Notes: generated from the sequence alone by a model not told the origin. Positions 1 to 9,984 are shown, numbered from the stretch's first letter. The stretch is 23,057 bases of DNA from Irpex lacteus (GCA_001986395.2 MQVO02000142.1:1-23057); one strand, 5' to 3'. Made by a program: numbers and translations.

Positions 1-99
1 TTGAGACAATTGGCCAATAGAGACGAGGGGGATGGAGGGGATATAGAATGCGGGGAGAAGCAGAAACAGAACCAAAACGAACCAACCAGCAATGACATT

Positions 100-2397
100 C
101 TATGCCGTCCACGTACCTCGTCCTTTGGGACCCTCCGGCTTGACCTGCAGACAACTCTGATGGATGAGATTGAGTGCTTTGACGGCGTCACGTCCTTCGA
201 TGACACACGAGATATTTATCTCGTTCGCGCCCTGGCTGATCATCTCTATGTTCACGTTGCCCTGTCCGAGCGTGGTGAACATCCGTCCGGCGATACCCAC
301 AAGATGTCGCATCTGCTTGCCCACGAGAGACAGAATTGCCATGTCACGGGCGACAGTTACCTATGGAGACAAGCACAACATCAGTCTTATGTCAATGAAG
401 TGAAAACAACATGTGAGAGAGAAAAGGATCTGCGGAATTTATGGGTGAGATAAACGAATGAGGAGGGAATACTCACACTTCCGTATTTCTGTAACTCCTT
501 TACAACCTTATCCAGCGCCCTCTTCTCCCCATCCTCGATCGCCATACTCACATGCACCTCACTCGTGCTGATCAAGTCAACCACAACTCCAAACCGATCA
601 AGCACACCAAAGATCCCGGCTAAGAACCCATGCGACACGTTCTTCCTATTACTGTTCACATTCACCACTACGATGTTCTCTTTTATCGTCACAGCTGTGG
701 GTGCTTTCAATGCTGGCTTCTTGCGCGTAGGCGAGCTCGGTGGAGAGGTGCTGAGTGCCGAAAGCGGCTTGTATGACCATTGGCTGGCAACAGCCATCTG
801 CAATGAAGCGGCGGCAGCGTCGATTTCGGGGTCGGGATGTATGACAGTTCCTCCACCCTTGGGGTTCTCAACATTCTTGATACGTATAGGAATCTTCTTG
901 CGAATAACCTGCAGGACGCAACCAAAAGCAAATAGGTCACCACTTATATCTCCTATCTGAGCGCTATTCAAGCACTTACTTGCTCCATAGTAAAGGGATG
1001 CACGACTTCACTTCCATAGTAAGTCAACTCTGCTGCCTCATCTGGACTGATGATAGGGATCAGTCGTGCAGTTGGTACCTTTCTAGGGTCAGCGGTGAAT
1101 ATTCCATCCACCTCCTTCCAGATCTGCAGCTCAGAGGCTTGTAAGCCGACTGCCGCAAGAGCCGCAAGGAGGTCGGTGTAACCGCGGCCGATTTGGCGAA
1201 GTAATGAGCCAGGCACAGGGCCAAAAAACCTGCGAGAAATTGGAGAATGGAGAGAATAAGGGTAGTGAATGATCAGTAAATCAGTATACGGCGATAAGAT
1301 GAGATGGAAGCGAGGGATGAAGAACAATACGGAGAATATGCGCTCACCTGTGATCACGGGAACGCGAGGCCCACACTCGCGAATCCGATTTCCCACTGCA
1401 GTCGCCACTCGTCGTAGAATATCTGACCGAGAGTCTCTTCATCGTCTTCGGTACAACTAGGGACGACATTTTCTAATGACACGTATTCAGCATCGATGCC
1501 CTAGAAATGTATGTCAGAATTCACTCCATTTCACCGAGACAATAAGGAAATGCTAACTCTGTCCCGAAGGATGGCCGTGATAACCTTACAGGCCAATCGT
1601 TCTCCATAACCGACTATGCTATCTTTCGATCTTGGAGAAATTTCATTGATGACCTAACGTTTAGGCATTAGCTTTCGAAGAAGACTGCAGATGAGGGAAA
1701 TAGGACAGACCTGAGCAGCGAACAAGAACGATCGTAGCGAGTCACAGTCGCGGTCGATCTCATCTCCAACTCTTTCAGGATTTCGGGATCACGGACAGAG
1801 GCTCTTTGCGGCCACGAGGTGCTCCTGACGTAATACGTCCACTGTGCGATTGAAACCACTGTCCAGAGCATAGCCATTCGGAGACAAGGGTGTTCCAACA
1901 GACTCAGACTTTGGCGAAGATTTACTTCTTGGTCTTGAAACCGTCTACAGGGGTGGCTGGCTGGCTCACACCGTGAAACCGGCCAAAGATACCATTGAGA
2001 TTTTCGCCATCCTTAGGGCTACCAGGAGCCTTGCTCTGACTAAGAGCTTCAGAAGCAGCTTTGAGTAAAAAGATTTGTGGTACCAAGAGCCTTCGTGGAA
2101 CCCGAGCGGGCAGAACATACTACCGCAACCTTGTGCTGGTCCAAGTATTGCCTGGATAGCACTGTTAGGAGTGGGCAAGCTGACAGGGAAATACTATGCG
2201 TACGAGACGATGTCCTCCGCAATTTGAACAGCAAACTTCCCAACACTCGTACCACCAAACTTCTGCACCAGCCACTTCGCCGAAGGATCGAGAGAGTTCT
2301 GATGTAGGTTCGGGGGTGTCCCCGGCAGTGATGAGGAAGTAGAGGACTCCCCGGACGACATCGACAGAGGAGAAGGTGGGGATGAAAAGTCTGACAT
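100..2397 (-). CDS. HOM3: Aspartate kinase (Hom3 type), reading frame broken by indels
   Basis: Phosphorylates L-aspartate, the first step towards threonine, methionine and homoserine; cytosolic. The kinase signature KFGGTSVGK is at residues 46-54 after a Ser/Pro-rich start. Later come VAVVCSARSG, RSFLFAAQ, ISPRSKD, GERLACKV, GRGYTDLLAA, WKEVDGIFTADPR and ELTYYGSEVVHPFT, then two C-terminal ACT domains for feedback control (motifs GIFGVLDRFGVVVDLI and MRHLVGIAGRMFTTLGQGN). Exons I infer: 2397-2204, 2151-1711, 1653-1558, 1500-1348, 1229-980, 908-477, 360-100. With these joins six single-base indels are needed to keep the family reading: extra bases near 2067-2071, 1921-1932 and 1801-1809; missing bases near 1759-1770, 1404-1413 and in the A6 run 1223-1228. 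Adjusted length is about 608 aa, normal for fungal enzymes. The last two exons, with the ACT domains, are clean. It is either a recently decayed copy or a poor local consensus; the family call is secure. Confidence 0.93.
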
Positions 2398-2400
2398 GAC

Positions 2401-3061
2401 GTCGCTTGAGTTAACAGATGAAAGGGATGTAGCCTTTGAGGGTACCGTATTGATGGGGGATGTGGGTAAGTACCTTGTGTGCGACGGTATATAGGCTGGT
2501 GAAGTTGGAACACTGTTCCAATTTGACGACCCAAGCCGCTGGTTTGTATCAAAGCGGAGGGACTAGTAAAGTAATTCTATATGATACCGGACGAAATGTC
2601 AAGCACACTATACATAATTATCGCAGTGAGGCCAAGGCACTTACTTGAAACGGCTGTGTAGTTACACAGACCGACACGACCTTCCCGGCTTTGCGTTCCC
2701 CGGAATTTTTTGGGATGTACAGTTGAGATGATTGCGTGAGAGAGATGGCTACAAAAGCTGGAGAGATGAGGGATATTATACAGAGTCCTTGGATGATCTA
2801 AGAAGTCTAGGAGATGATGGACGAGCGGAGAGAAAATGAGTCGATCCAGTCGAGGTGGTCACTGGCATGACTCAGGTGGCTCAGCCTGTTCCATTGGCGC
2901 CCATAACTGTGGAGGCCTCATTACAGCAGTCGTGAGAAAGTCTCGCACATGCCAGTGTCTCGCCCAACACGTCACCAGAAGTAAAACAGTGCAATTGCTC
3001 ATACAGGTCAGAATGTACAGAGATACCGTCAAACATGAAACACGCTAAATGGAACGAATTA
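2401..3061 (-). promoter_or_regulatory. Aspartate kinase upstream region with TATA-like and Gcn4-like sites
   Basis: This gap between the kinase start and the P450 stop holds no supported gene. On the minus strand a TATATA lies at 2488-2493, about 92 bp before the kinase ATG. A perfect TGACTCA, the Gcn4/Cpc1 binding consensus, is at 2868-2874, with a one-mismatch relative (TGAGTCG) near 2836-2842. In yeasts and moulds HOM3-type genes respond to general amino-acid control, so the site makes sense. A 7-bp motif also occurs by chance, so this remains an inference. Confidence 0.4.
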
Positions 3062-4990
3062 TCACAGAGCACGCCTCTTGATGCCGACGATGCATTCAAC
3101 AGGCTTGCGAAGGAATCCTTCGGCTGTGTCAAACTAAGCATCCACGTCAGCTTTGAGTGAGCAACGGACAAGAACGGCTAAGATGACTCACAGGCTTGTC
3201 CGGGTTCTCCAGCACGAACTCAAAACGACGAAGTATGGAAGCAACGATGATGAGCAACTCCATATTCGCCAAATTACGACCGACACAAGATCTGTCAGAA
3301 CTCAGTCAGCATCGTCAAAGCAAAGCTTCTGGGTATAATCCATTATCAACGGTATGACGTACCTAGGACCGAATGAGAACGGATTGAAAGTTCTTTGAAT
3401 TGCCTTCTGGTCTTGTTCAAACCATCGCTCAGGGCGGAACGCCTCGGGGTCGCTCCCCCATACTTCTGAGTCTCGATGAATGGTATACGTGGGTACAGAC
3501 AGAATAGTACCCTCTGGAAGTAACTTTCTCCTATTGTAAGCCCTCCTTCCGGTGCGACACGAGGAAGGCCAATTCCAGAGGTCGAATGAATACGAAGAGC
3601 CTCGTCGATGACCGCTTGCAGGTAAGTCAGTCGCTTGACTTGCTCGAAAGTCGTCACTGGATCGTCTTCATGACCAAGAGCCTCATCCAGCTCCTTTTGA
3701 AGCTTCTTTTGCACGTGCGGATTCTTTGCAAGGTAGTATGTGATAGCGCATGAGGAGCTAGAGCGTGCTTATCAGTTAATAACCATTGCGTCGGCGACTA
3801 TTCATGTGTCAGCATACTTTGAAGTCGTGTCAGAACCGGCAATCAACTGCGTGAGAGCCTCTGCAGTGAGCTCCTCCCTCCCCATCTGGTTTCCATCGTC
3901 ATCTCGGCCATCCTGCAGTTTGCTCAACAAGTCAACACGGTCCACAGGTGTAGCCAACCGCCTCGCCACAGCCGCGATAGCAATACCGGCCAAGTCCTTC
4001 ACTGCCTGTTGACCTTGCTTGAACCAAGGGAGCTGTTTCGCGAATGGTCGCATCCACGGGGGCAAAACACCCAGAGAAGCGGAGAAGTTCCCGCGGTCAT
4101 TCAGAATCTTCACAGCAGGTATGTGGACGACTTTGATCTCTTCCGCATCTCTGGACGCGCCGTAAGCAGCCATAGCCTTCTCATGGGAAACCGCTACAGG
4201 AGCAGCGTCTTGACACGCAGAAAGCATTCCAAATGGCGCACCGAACGCGAGGTCGCCTGGATTTCAATCAGTCATCTTCCCTGAATCTAGCCCAAGCCGA
4301 CGGACCACATACCAATGATATCGAAAGCGAGATAATTGTACCACGGCAAGCAATCTAACCATACGCGTCCATCGCGTCCTCGCCAGCCTCCCTCTCCTTC
4401 TTCTCCACTAAGGCCCTTTACACCGGCATCGTACAAGCGGTCCCACTGTTTTATCAGTTGGCCAACATACAGACGGACGTGTGGCTCGAATTCCAAAACG
4501 CTCTTCTGCGAGAAGATATGAGAGACAATCTTCCGCTTGCGCGCGTGCTCGGGACGAGAGCGAGTGTTGAACAGGCCACGTCGAATGGAGACAAAGGCAT
4601 CGTAGAAGTTCGACTTCAGCGAGCCGTTGCCGTGCGCATACACGATTTGAAGGGCCAGAGGGTCAGAAATTGACACGTGGTTAGGAGCGATGCGCACAAA
4701 AGTACCTGTTGAAGTGCGTGACGTGTCAGCTACTTGTGCCGTGGTTTATAGGCTTTCGTGACGCACCATACTGTTTATGAAGCTGGTGGACAACTTCTGA
4801 ACGATGGCCGTTGGCTGCCACCCGGCCGAGCCACAGGTCCGTGAACTTAGCGAGGAAAGGGCCAGGATACTGACGAACTTTGTGCGGATCAATGAGCCAG
4901 TTTTATCACATGACCGAGTACGACCAAAGCAGGAATTCCAAGGGCGAGCGAGAGCACATTCAAGTTTTCGAGTAAGTCGAGTAATGCCAT
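3062..4990 (-). CDS. Cytochrome P450 monooxygenase, microsomal, with two frame breaks
   Basis: Haem-thiolate monooxygenase, expected on the ER membrane with NADPH-P450 reductase as partner; substrate unknown. The start ATG at 4990 opens a hydrophobic N-terminal anchor (LNVLSLALGIPALVVLG). Then come the proline hinge YPGPFLAKF, helix C region RPEHARKRKIVSHIFS, the I-helix motif AGSDTT, the K-helix EALR, the PERW stretch, and the haem loop FSFGPRSCVGR with its Cys ligand near 3285. Exons inferred: 4990-4767, 4705-4313, 4256-3818, 3757-3363, 3291-3192, 3133-3062. Two indels interrupt the frame: one extra base at about 4894-4904, just after the anchor, and one missing base at about 3524-3534, after the K-helix. 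Allowing for them the phases close and the protein is 540 aa, the usual size. It may be a decaying gene or sequence error. I do not assign a CYP family; these enzymes are numerous in wood- and litter-decay fungi. Confidence 0.94.
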
Positions 4991-5048
4991 GGCGGTAACA
5001 ACCTATGTAGAGAACGATGAGAGGTGGTAAGTCAAAGGTTGCCACTAG

Positions 5049-5057
5049 TTATATATG
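5049..5057 (-). promoter_or_regulatory. TATA box of the P450 gene
   Basis: The minus strand reads ATATATAAC about 60 bp before the P450 ATG at 4990, a suitable spacing for a fungal core promoter. A second strong TATATAAAAG lies further out at about 5311-5320 with no clear gene behind it. It could be an alternative start or a remnant. Confidence 0.45.
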
Positions 5058-6362
5058 TGGTAGACTTTTAGTGCCTGGAAGCAGCGTCAATTCAGTCCGG
5101 GGAGTATGGCATCGTGACCCGCGACCCGGTCAGAAGTTCGAAGGATACATCGGAACATGACGCAGTGACCTCCCGCAATGAGATTGCCGCGTCTGCGCCT
5201 GTACGTGATGATGTTCAGGCCGTATAATCTCAGAAATTGTTCATACCTCCTCGTAGAATGAAGTAGAATGGCGGTAGATGGTGAGCTATTGAGAGAATTA
5301 GTGATGGAGGACTTTTATATACACCGATTAATGCATGAGAACATACCAGGAGGCTTTGACACTAGATGCTATGAGTGGGACTATGATTCGCAGAACCTTA
5401 CCCACGAGGTTCGAAGACGCTGTCGGACACTGTCTCACTCTGTAAACTGAGGATCAGCTACGCAAGCAGTACACAGCAAGGGTGGAGAGCTGATTTATCA
5501 CGTATATGAAGCAGTGCTCACATGTCCGCCCGCCTCAGGTCTTGTGCTTAGTCCGAGTCGTGAGCAGTGGAAAAAATATAGATAGACTCTTTCTCCGTGA
5601 CTATCTTCGCGGCAGTGACCACTGTGAATGACCTATTTCTGGGGATAGAACCGTTCTATGCCCTCTTCTTCATGCACGAAGCCATGACCGTGGTGATGCC
5701 GAACCTGTGTTCGTGGTAGCTTTTAGGAGAGCCGGGCTCACGATCTCAGCCAAAAGAAGCGCCGACGTGGCATCCAAAAATGGGCACGTAAGTTCGCTCC
5801 TATTTCAAGTTGTTATCTTGAGTTTGAAGCCAGATGTCCGGGCGGGTTTCAAGGTAATGATACGGCCACCGAATCCGAGCAATGAACTGTGCTGAAAGTG
5901 GAGTGGGGGTAAGCTATTGGTTATTACTGTATAGAGGGAATTACGGCGATAGGGAGTGGGGGTGGTGTGTCCATGGCCCGGGCGACACTAAACATAGCAA
6001 TAAGAATAGTAGACGAGAGCGTTACAAGAAATAATTAAGTAAGAATGGAGAGTATGAGTTCAGGGGCGGGTTTCAAGCGAAGTCGGATAGTGATAATTGC
6101 TCAGAGACGAAGAGTATGCTAGACAGGAAAAGGCTACAATACAGTTTCTCCGACGACATCGAAATTAAATTACAGACAATGTTGACAATGAGCAGCAAGA
6201 AAGCGAAGGTGTAAGGTAAATATAACGATTCGATGACAAACGTAGCGGCAAGTGAGAATAGCACGCGAGTGAAGTCCTTTAGAGGTTCAGACGATAAGTT
6301 CTTGGCAAATGTTGAGGATTGAAGGCTATGCGGGTTGTGTTGAAGTCTTGATGCAGACCAGT
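5058..6362. other. Intergenic region, no confident gene
   Basis: About 1.3 kb between the P450 promoter and the heat-shock gene stop. Open frames here are short and unlike known families. Two short minus-strand stretches look faintly coding. One, at about 5633-5704, follows a CACAG acceptor and reads RHHHGHGFVHEEEGIERF before a stop. The other, at about 5830-5980, has ATG-started codons, a possible 50-nt intron and the reading GFGGRIITLKPAR. No frame joins them without a stop, so I do not call a gene. The right part (6063-6362) is probably the 3' untranslated region of the heat-shock gene. Confidence 0.5.
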
Positions 6363-7720
6363 CTACTGGATCGAAATGTCGTGCGGCTCTTCGCGCTCTT
6401 GCGCTAGCGTCCCACAAGGAACTTTCAAGGTAAGGATTCCGTCTTCCATCTTCGCAATAACGTCTTCTGGCTAAACTCAACGTCAGATTTAATACGTGAT
6501 AGCGCTACTGCACAATGCTCACCTTCGTGTCCAAAGGGACAACGACGGTCCGATAGAAGTCTCCGAACTTGCGTTCTTGGACAGTGTAAACCCCTTGTGG
6601 AAATATCGGTCGACGACGGCCCATGATCGCGACTTGTCGCACACCGCTGTAAGGACAGATCTGCATCCGGATGGTAAGGTCGCATTTCTTCAGCCCTGGT
6701 AGTTCGAACACGGCCGTCATCTCGTTCGTTGTAGCGTCGAAATGCACGTCCGCGGTTATGAGCATCTTGTTCCGGCGAGGTTGAGGAATGACCGGCGGAA
6801 CTAGTTCAGCTGTTCGGACGGATGGTGTTGGAACCCCCGTCGAAACCTGTGCCATAGGACTGGTCGCCTGGTCTTCGTAGCTGCATGCGAGAGAGGAGGG
6901 AATGTGGAAATAATCGACATGAAGACTCACCCGAGAGGAAAAGAGGAAGAAGTGAGGCGGCGCACCTGGTGTTTGTCACATGCGAAGCATCACCACTGAA
7001 ACCTTGATGCACAACGGATTTCTCAGCACTCTCAGCACTTGTGTGGGACGACAGTCTCCACACATGCGTTGCGCCCGCAGGACACGACAACGCAGCGCGC
7101 GACCCAACCATGGGCGGAACATCACCGCGAACTCGCGATGAACGTTCACCCAACTCTTCACTGTCTCGCCTCTGTCCGCGAGCGGAAGAACTAGCAGTCC
7201 TCGTACCTGCACTCCTCAACGACGCGTCGACCGTGGGTTTACCGGCCGACGTCCGTCGATACGGGTGAGACTGTATATGAGCCTTCCCGTGAGGAACCCT
7301 GCTCGGTCCAGCTCCAGTAGAGCTTGGACTCGTGCTCTGACACACCTCCTCACTGGCACGTGAGACAGCCTTGCCAGAAGGCTCCTGGCGTACCTCTTGG
7401 CCATCCTCCTGCTGAGGCAGGAAATGTGATTCGTCGATGTTTTCAAAGCGAAACTGACTTGGCTGCACACGTTCTTGAATTTGGATTGTTGGGAGAGGTT
7501 CATAAGACGGCGATGCCTGTTGAAGCGGTTGCTGGTGATGGTGATGATCCAGTGAGATTGGCGAATCCACAGGTGAAAGTTGCTGTTGAAAGACTTCAGG
7601 CGATATGCTGGTAGAACCCGGCGATGCGTCCATAATATTCTGCGCTTGCTGCTCCCAAAAAGAAGGCGGAGTTGAGTGGTTTGAGTAATCCGCGGGGTAG
7701 GGGGGATACTGATATGACAT
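6363..7720 (-). CDS. Small heat-shock protein (Hsp20/alpha-crystallin) with long N-terminal extension
   Basis: ATP-independent holdase chaperone that binds unfolding proteins and forms oligomers. Exons inferred: 7720-6966, 6880-6523, 6470-6363; phases close to give 406 aa. The alpha-crystallin domain occupies about residues 291-390: ITADVHFDATTNEMTAVFELPG, then KFGDFYRTVVVPLD, and in the last exon the hallmark EDGILTLKVP. The first 290 residues are Gln/Ser/Pro-rich and probably disordered, with a HHHHQQ run; ordinary Hsp20 proteins have 30-100 residues there. The start is the ATG at 7720 (MSYQYPPYP); a longer upstream frame has an earlier ATG near 7825, but that lies at the TATA box. The first intron uses a GTGCGC donor, and a GTGAGT 32 bases further on would break the frame. 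There is no clear heat-shock element upstream, so stress induction is not shown. The domain call is firm; the exact first splice is less so. Confidence 0.87.
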
Positions 7721-7814
7721 TATGACTTGGCTACCACCATGAAGCGGCGCGAGGAGCATGGACGCGTCGTCGTTGTGGAGGAAACGAAGATCGAGCGACC
7801 ACGTCGAACGAGCC

Positions 7815-7822
7815 TTATATAC
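7815..7822 (-). promoter_or_regulatory. TATA box of the Hsp20 gene
   Basis: The minus strand reads TATATAAG about 95 bp before the chosen ATG at 7720. This supports that start over the in-frame ATG near 7825. Upstream, 7823-8128 is GC-rich and shows no other clear element. Confidence 0.55.
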
Positions 7823-8128
7823 CAACGGCCCCCGACGCCGCCGCTCGTCGCCGCCGTTGTCCCGAATCCAAAAACGGCGGGCTATTGTGCTATGAGTCAG
7901 TATGCCTAAACCGCAGCCGTGAGAAGGCTATTGTTCGAAGCTACCGCATGTGGAGATCCCGACGGGGCGCGGTGCGGCGGGAGGGCGTCTATCAAGCACA
8001 AGGCGTCCAGCAATGCGCTAACTTGTGAGGCGGTGCTGGTATGGGTGTTACCAAAATTCAATATATGACCTCCTGATAGTCGAACACAGAAGAGAACTTA
8101 TAAGGATTGGTGAAAGGTTTTGCAACCT

Positions 8129-8136
8129 ACTGGAAC
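8129..8136 (+). repeat. Left target-site duplication
   Basis: ACTGGAAC directly precedes the element's TAGTGTTGTC terminus and recurs exactly after the other end. An 8-bp duplication is typical of the hAT superfamily. Confidence 0.85.
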
Positions 8137-8387
8137 TAGTGTTGTCGACGAGTCGAGTTCGACTCTCGAGTCAACTCGACTCGCGAGTCGCTGATGGGGC
8201 TACCTGATTGGCTAATAAGCACTTTTCTGTGATGTCGGTTCGCCTAGCCCTCTGACATCAGTCCAGTTACATCAGCTGACGTCAAGTTCGGGCGTTGTCC
8301 TCCAGGCGCTAATGTAGGGAACTGGCAGAGTGCCATGTCAGGCGCGTTCGACCGTACGCCCGTCATTGTTGACCGTTTTGCTCGCGG

Positions 8388-8473
8388 ATCGGGGCTGGTC
8401 AATTCTTGTGGGTCATTTCAGGTCATGTCAAGTCGACTCTAGAGAGCAAGTGATGCGGCTGATGCGAGTGATG
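8388..8473 (+). repeat. Left arm of internal inverted repeat
   Basis: 86 bp that reappear reverse-complemented at 8782-8867 with one mismatch (GCGGCT against GCAGCT). Weaker similarity continues past both ends with small indels: TTGCT outside and GGCGC inside. The 308-bp loop at 8474-8781 has no recognisable gene. Confidence 0.95.
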
Positions 8474-8781
8474 TAAATGATAGGCGCAGGAAAAGATAAC
8501 ATGTAGTTACGTCGCCTTTGCCGAAACCCTACAATAGGAGTGGAATAATCACTTGGGAGCACGTGACAAGATACCTCGCTCTGAGGCGTAATAAGACATA
8601 GATTGTAACTATCAAGTATCAATAACATCATCGGTACTCGTTCTCTAGTGTATGCGATGGTATGCGTGATGGTGCTTTGAGTGGGTCAACACGAAGAGCG
8701 GTGAATGCGACCAGCGCGCTGCCTGGCTTAGGAACACCTACTGCAGGGTTTGAGCAAATGCGACTGTCCCATGTCAGCGCC

Positions 8782-8867
8782 CATCACTCGCATCAGCTGC
8801 ATCACTTGCTCTCTAGAGTCGACTTGACATGACCTGAAATGACCCACAAGAATTGACCAGCCCCGAT
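8782..8867 (-). repeat. Right arm of internal inverted repeat
   Basis: Reverse complement of 8388-8473, 85 of 86 bases identical. Such an arm pair could form a long hairpin in RNA or single-stranded DNA. Confidence 0.95.
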
Positions 8868-8999
8868 AGCAAGTCTGTACTCTCGAAAGGCAGGCTAGAT
8901 GTTTTTAAGTCCATATTTACGTGATGTGGTGGTTTGAAGTCGATGAAAACTAATTCCTCAGGATGGCCGGGGAAATCCGAGACTCATGATCCCGACTCG

Positions 9000-9085
9000 A
9001 TTGATAACTCGACGACTCGACTCGACTCGACTCGAATTATCGAGTTTTCCGAGTTGATCAACTCGACTCGACTCGACTCGACTCG
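9000..9085 (+). repeat. Subterminal GACTC pentamer repeats
   Basis: Two runs of the 5-bp unit GACTC, each of about four to five copies, separated by GAATTATCGAGTTTTCC and an inverted copy of the same motif. A shorter, inverted version is at 8147-8190 near the other end. Repeated short motifs inside the terminal repeats are common transposase-binding sites in hAT elements; that role is inferred here. Confidence 0.8.
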
Positions 9086-9096
9086 TGACAACACTA

Positions 9097-9104
9097 ACTG
9101 GAAC
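9097..9104 (+). repeat. Right target-site duplication
   Basis: ACTGGAAC, identical to 8129-8136. Perfect identity suggests the insertion is not very old. Confidence 0.85.
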
Positions 9105-9984
9105 CCAACGAGATTAAAGCCACGCTGCAGAAGAAAAGGTGAAGCGCTAGACAAGCACCCTTTCCTCTGTTACAGACTCCGCAGCGTCCATCATACACGT
9201 GCGAACGTCGGTCCCGACGCCTCCAACATGCGGAATCAACTCATCGAACGCCACATCGCGATCGCTACTCGAGTGACAGTAAAGCCTGGTAAAGCTGGCA
9301 TCATAAGGACGACCACTGGGTCGACGAGTGAGGTAGAACATAGCACTGGCCATCCTACCACACTCTCACAGGTTTCCGAGATCCATCTTACCCTAGTCGC
9401 ACCCCCGGAATTCAAGCAGTCCATGAGATGAGATGGTGAGTCTGTGCATGCAGCGAGGCTGGAAGGTTTTGTGCCATTGGAACGAAATCTTTTGGAACTC
9501 TTAACACCCTCGTTCAATTAGTGGAGAGGTTACGCAAGGCACTGAAGACAGCAAACCAGCTGACAACTGGTGCGGTGGAATATAAACATTGAAGACATCC
9601 AAGGTACGTGTGATATCATCAATTGTCTCTCTCACTGCGATGTACTTGTCAAGCCAGCTAAAATACTACGAACAAAACAGTGTGAAGGGTTACTAACGTA
9701 CCTCTCGGCGTAACACTGGTGATATGCGCCTCTGCTCATTTTGACATATTTGATTGAACGAAAATTACAGTTTGTACATGCCCAGTGTTCTAAACGTTAC
9801 TTCGGACGTGACCGTCGACGAAAGGCCAGGAGCTGATAGTGCGAACCTATATTTTATCACGAAAATCAGCAACACCATAGATACATTTGCTGAAGTACTA
9901 CGAGACAGAGTCTGTCTGTAATCCAGCAATCCCGGGCGTGTATGGAATGGACGCAAAGGGCTGTGCTATTCGCGATCATACTGA
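9105..9984. other. Intergenic region, no supported gene
   Basis: Overlapping open frames exist on both strands at 9147-9517, but none matches a family I know and no splice pattern joins them. The right part, next to the dehydrogenase stop, is probably its 3' untranslated region. Confidence 0.5.

Larger units (their letters stand above)
8137..9096. mobile_element. Non-autonomous hAT-like DNA transposon (MITE), 960 bp
   Basis: The left end reads TAGTGTTGTCGACGAGTCGAG. The right end, reverse-complemented, reads TAGTGTTGTCACGAGTCGAG, so the terminal inverted repeats match over about 20 bp apart from one inserted G. The two ends are flanked by identical 8-bp copies of ACTGGAAC. The TAGNG start and 8-bp duplication fit hAT elements. 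Both subterminal zones are rich in GACTCGA units, likely transposase-binding sites. The interior has no transposase or other credible ORF, so it must have been moved by an enzyme coded elsewhere. It contains an 86-bp internal inverted repeat and, at 8277-8284, a palindromic TGACGTCA. It sits about 416 bp upstream of the Hsp20 ATG. Confidence 0.85.

Noticed and set aside
1918..1932. An intron with GTAAAT donor in the aspartate kinase (about 1924 to 1860)
   Set aside because: It would restore the frame here, but the removed bases read as a plausible Ser/Pro-rich coding insert, and other indels nearby remain; kept as a less likely alternative.
4746..5045. 99-codon minus frame covering the P450 start
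   Set aside because: It begins with GTG and overlaps the true N-terminus in another frame; the ATG at 4990 gives the membrane anchor expected for a P450.
8388..8867. Fold-back as a second, nested transposon
   Set aside because: No direct duplication flanks the arms, and weak similarity carries on beyond them.
8934..9431. 165-codon plus frame crossing the right end of the transposon
   Set aside because: Its first third is a translation of the GACTC repeats, which stay open for simple arithmetic reasons; the rest shows no family.
9147..9517. Overlapping minus frames that look weakly coding
   Set aside because: Two different frames compete, there is no splice linking them, and no motif is recognisable.
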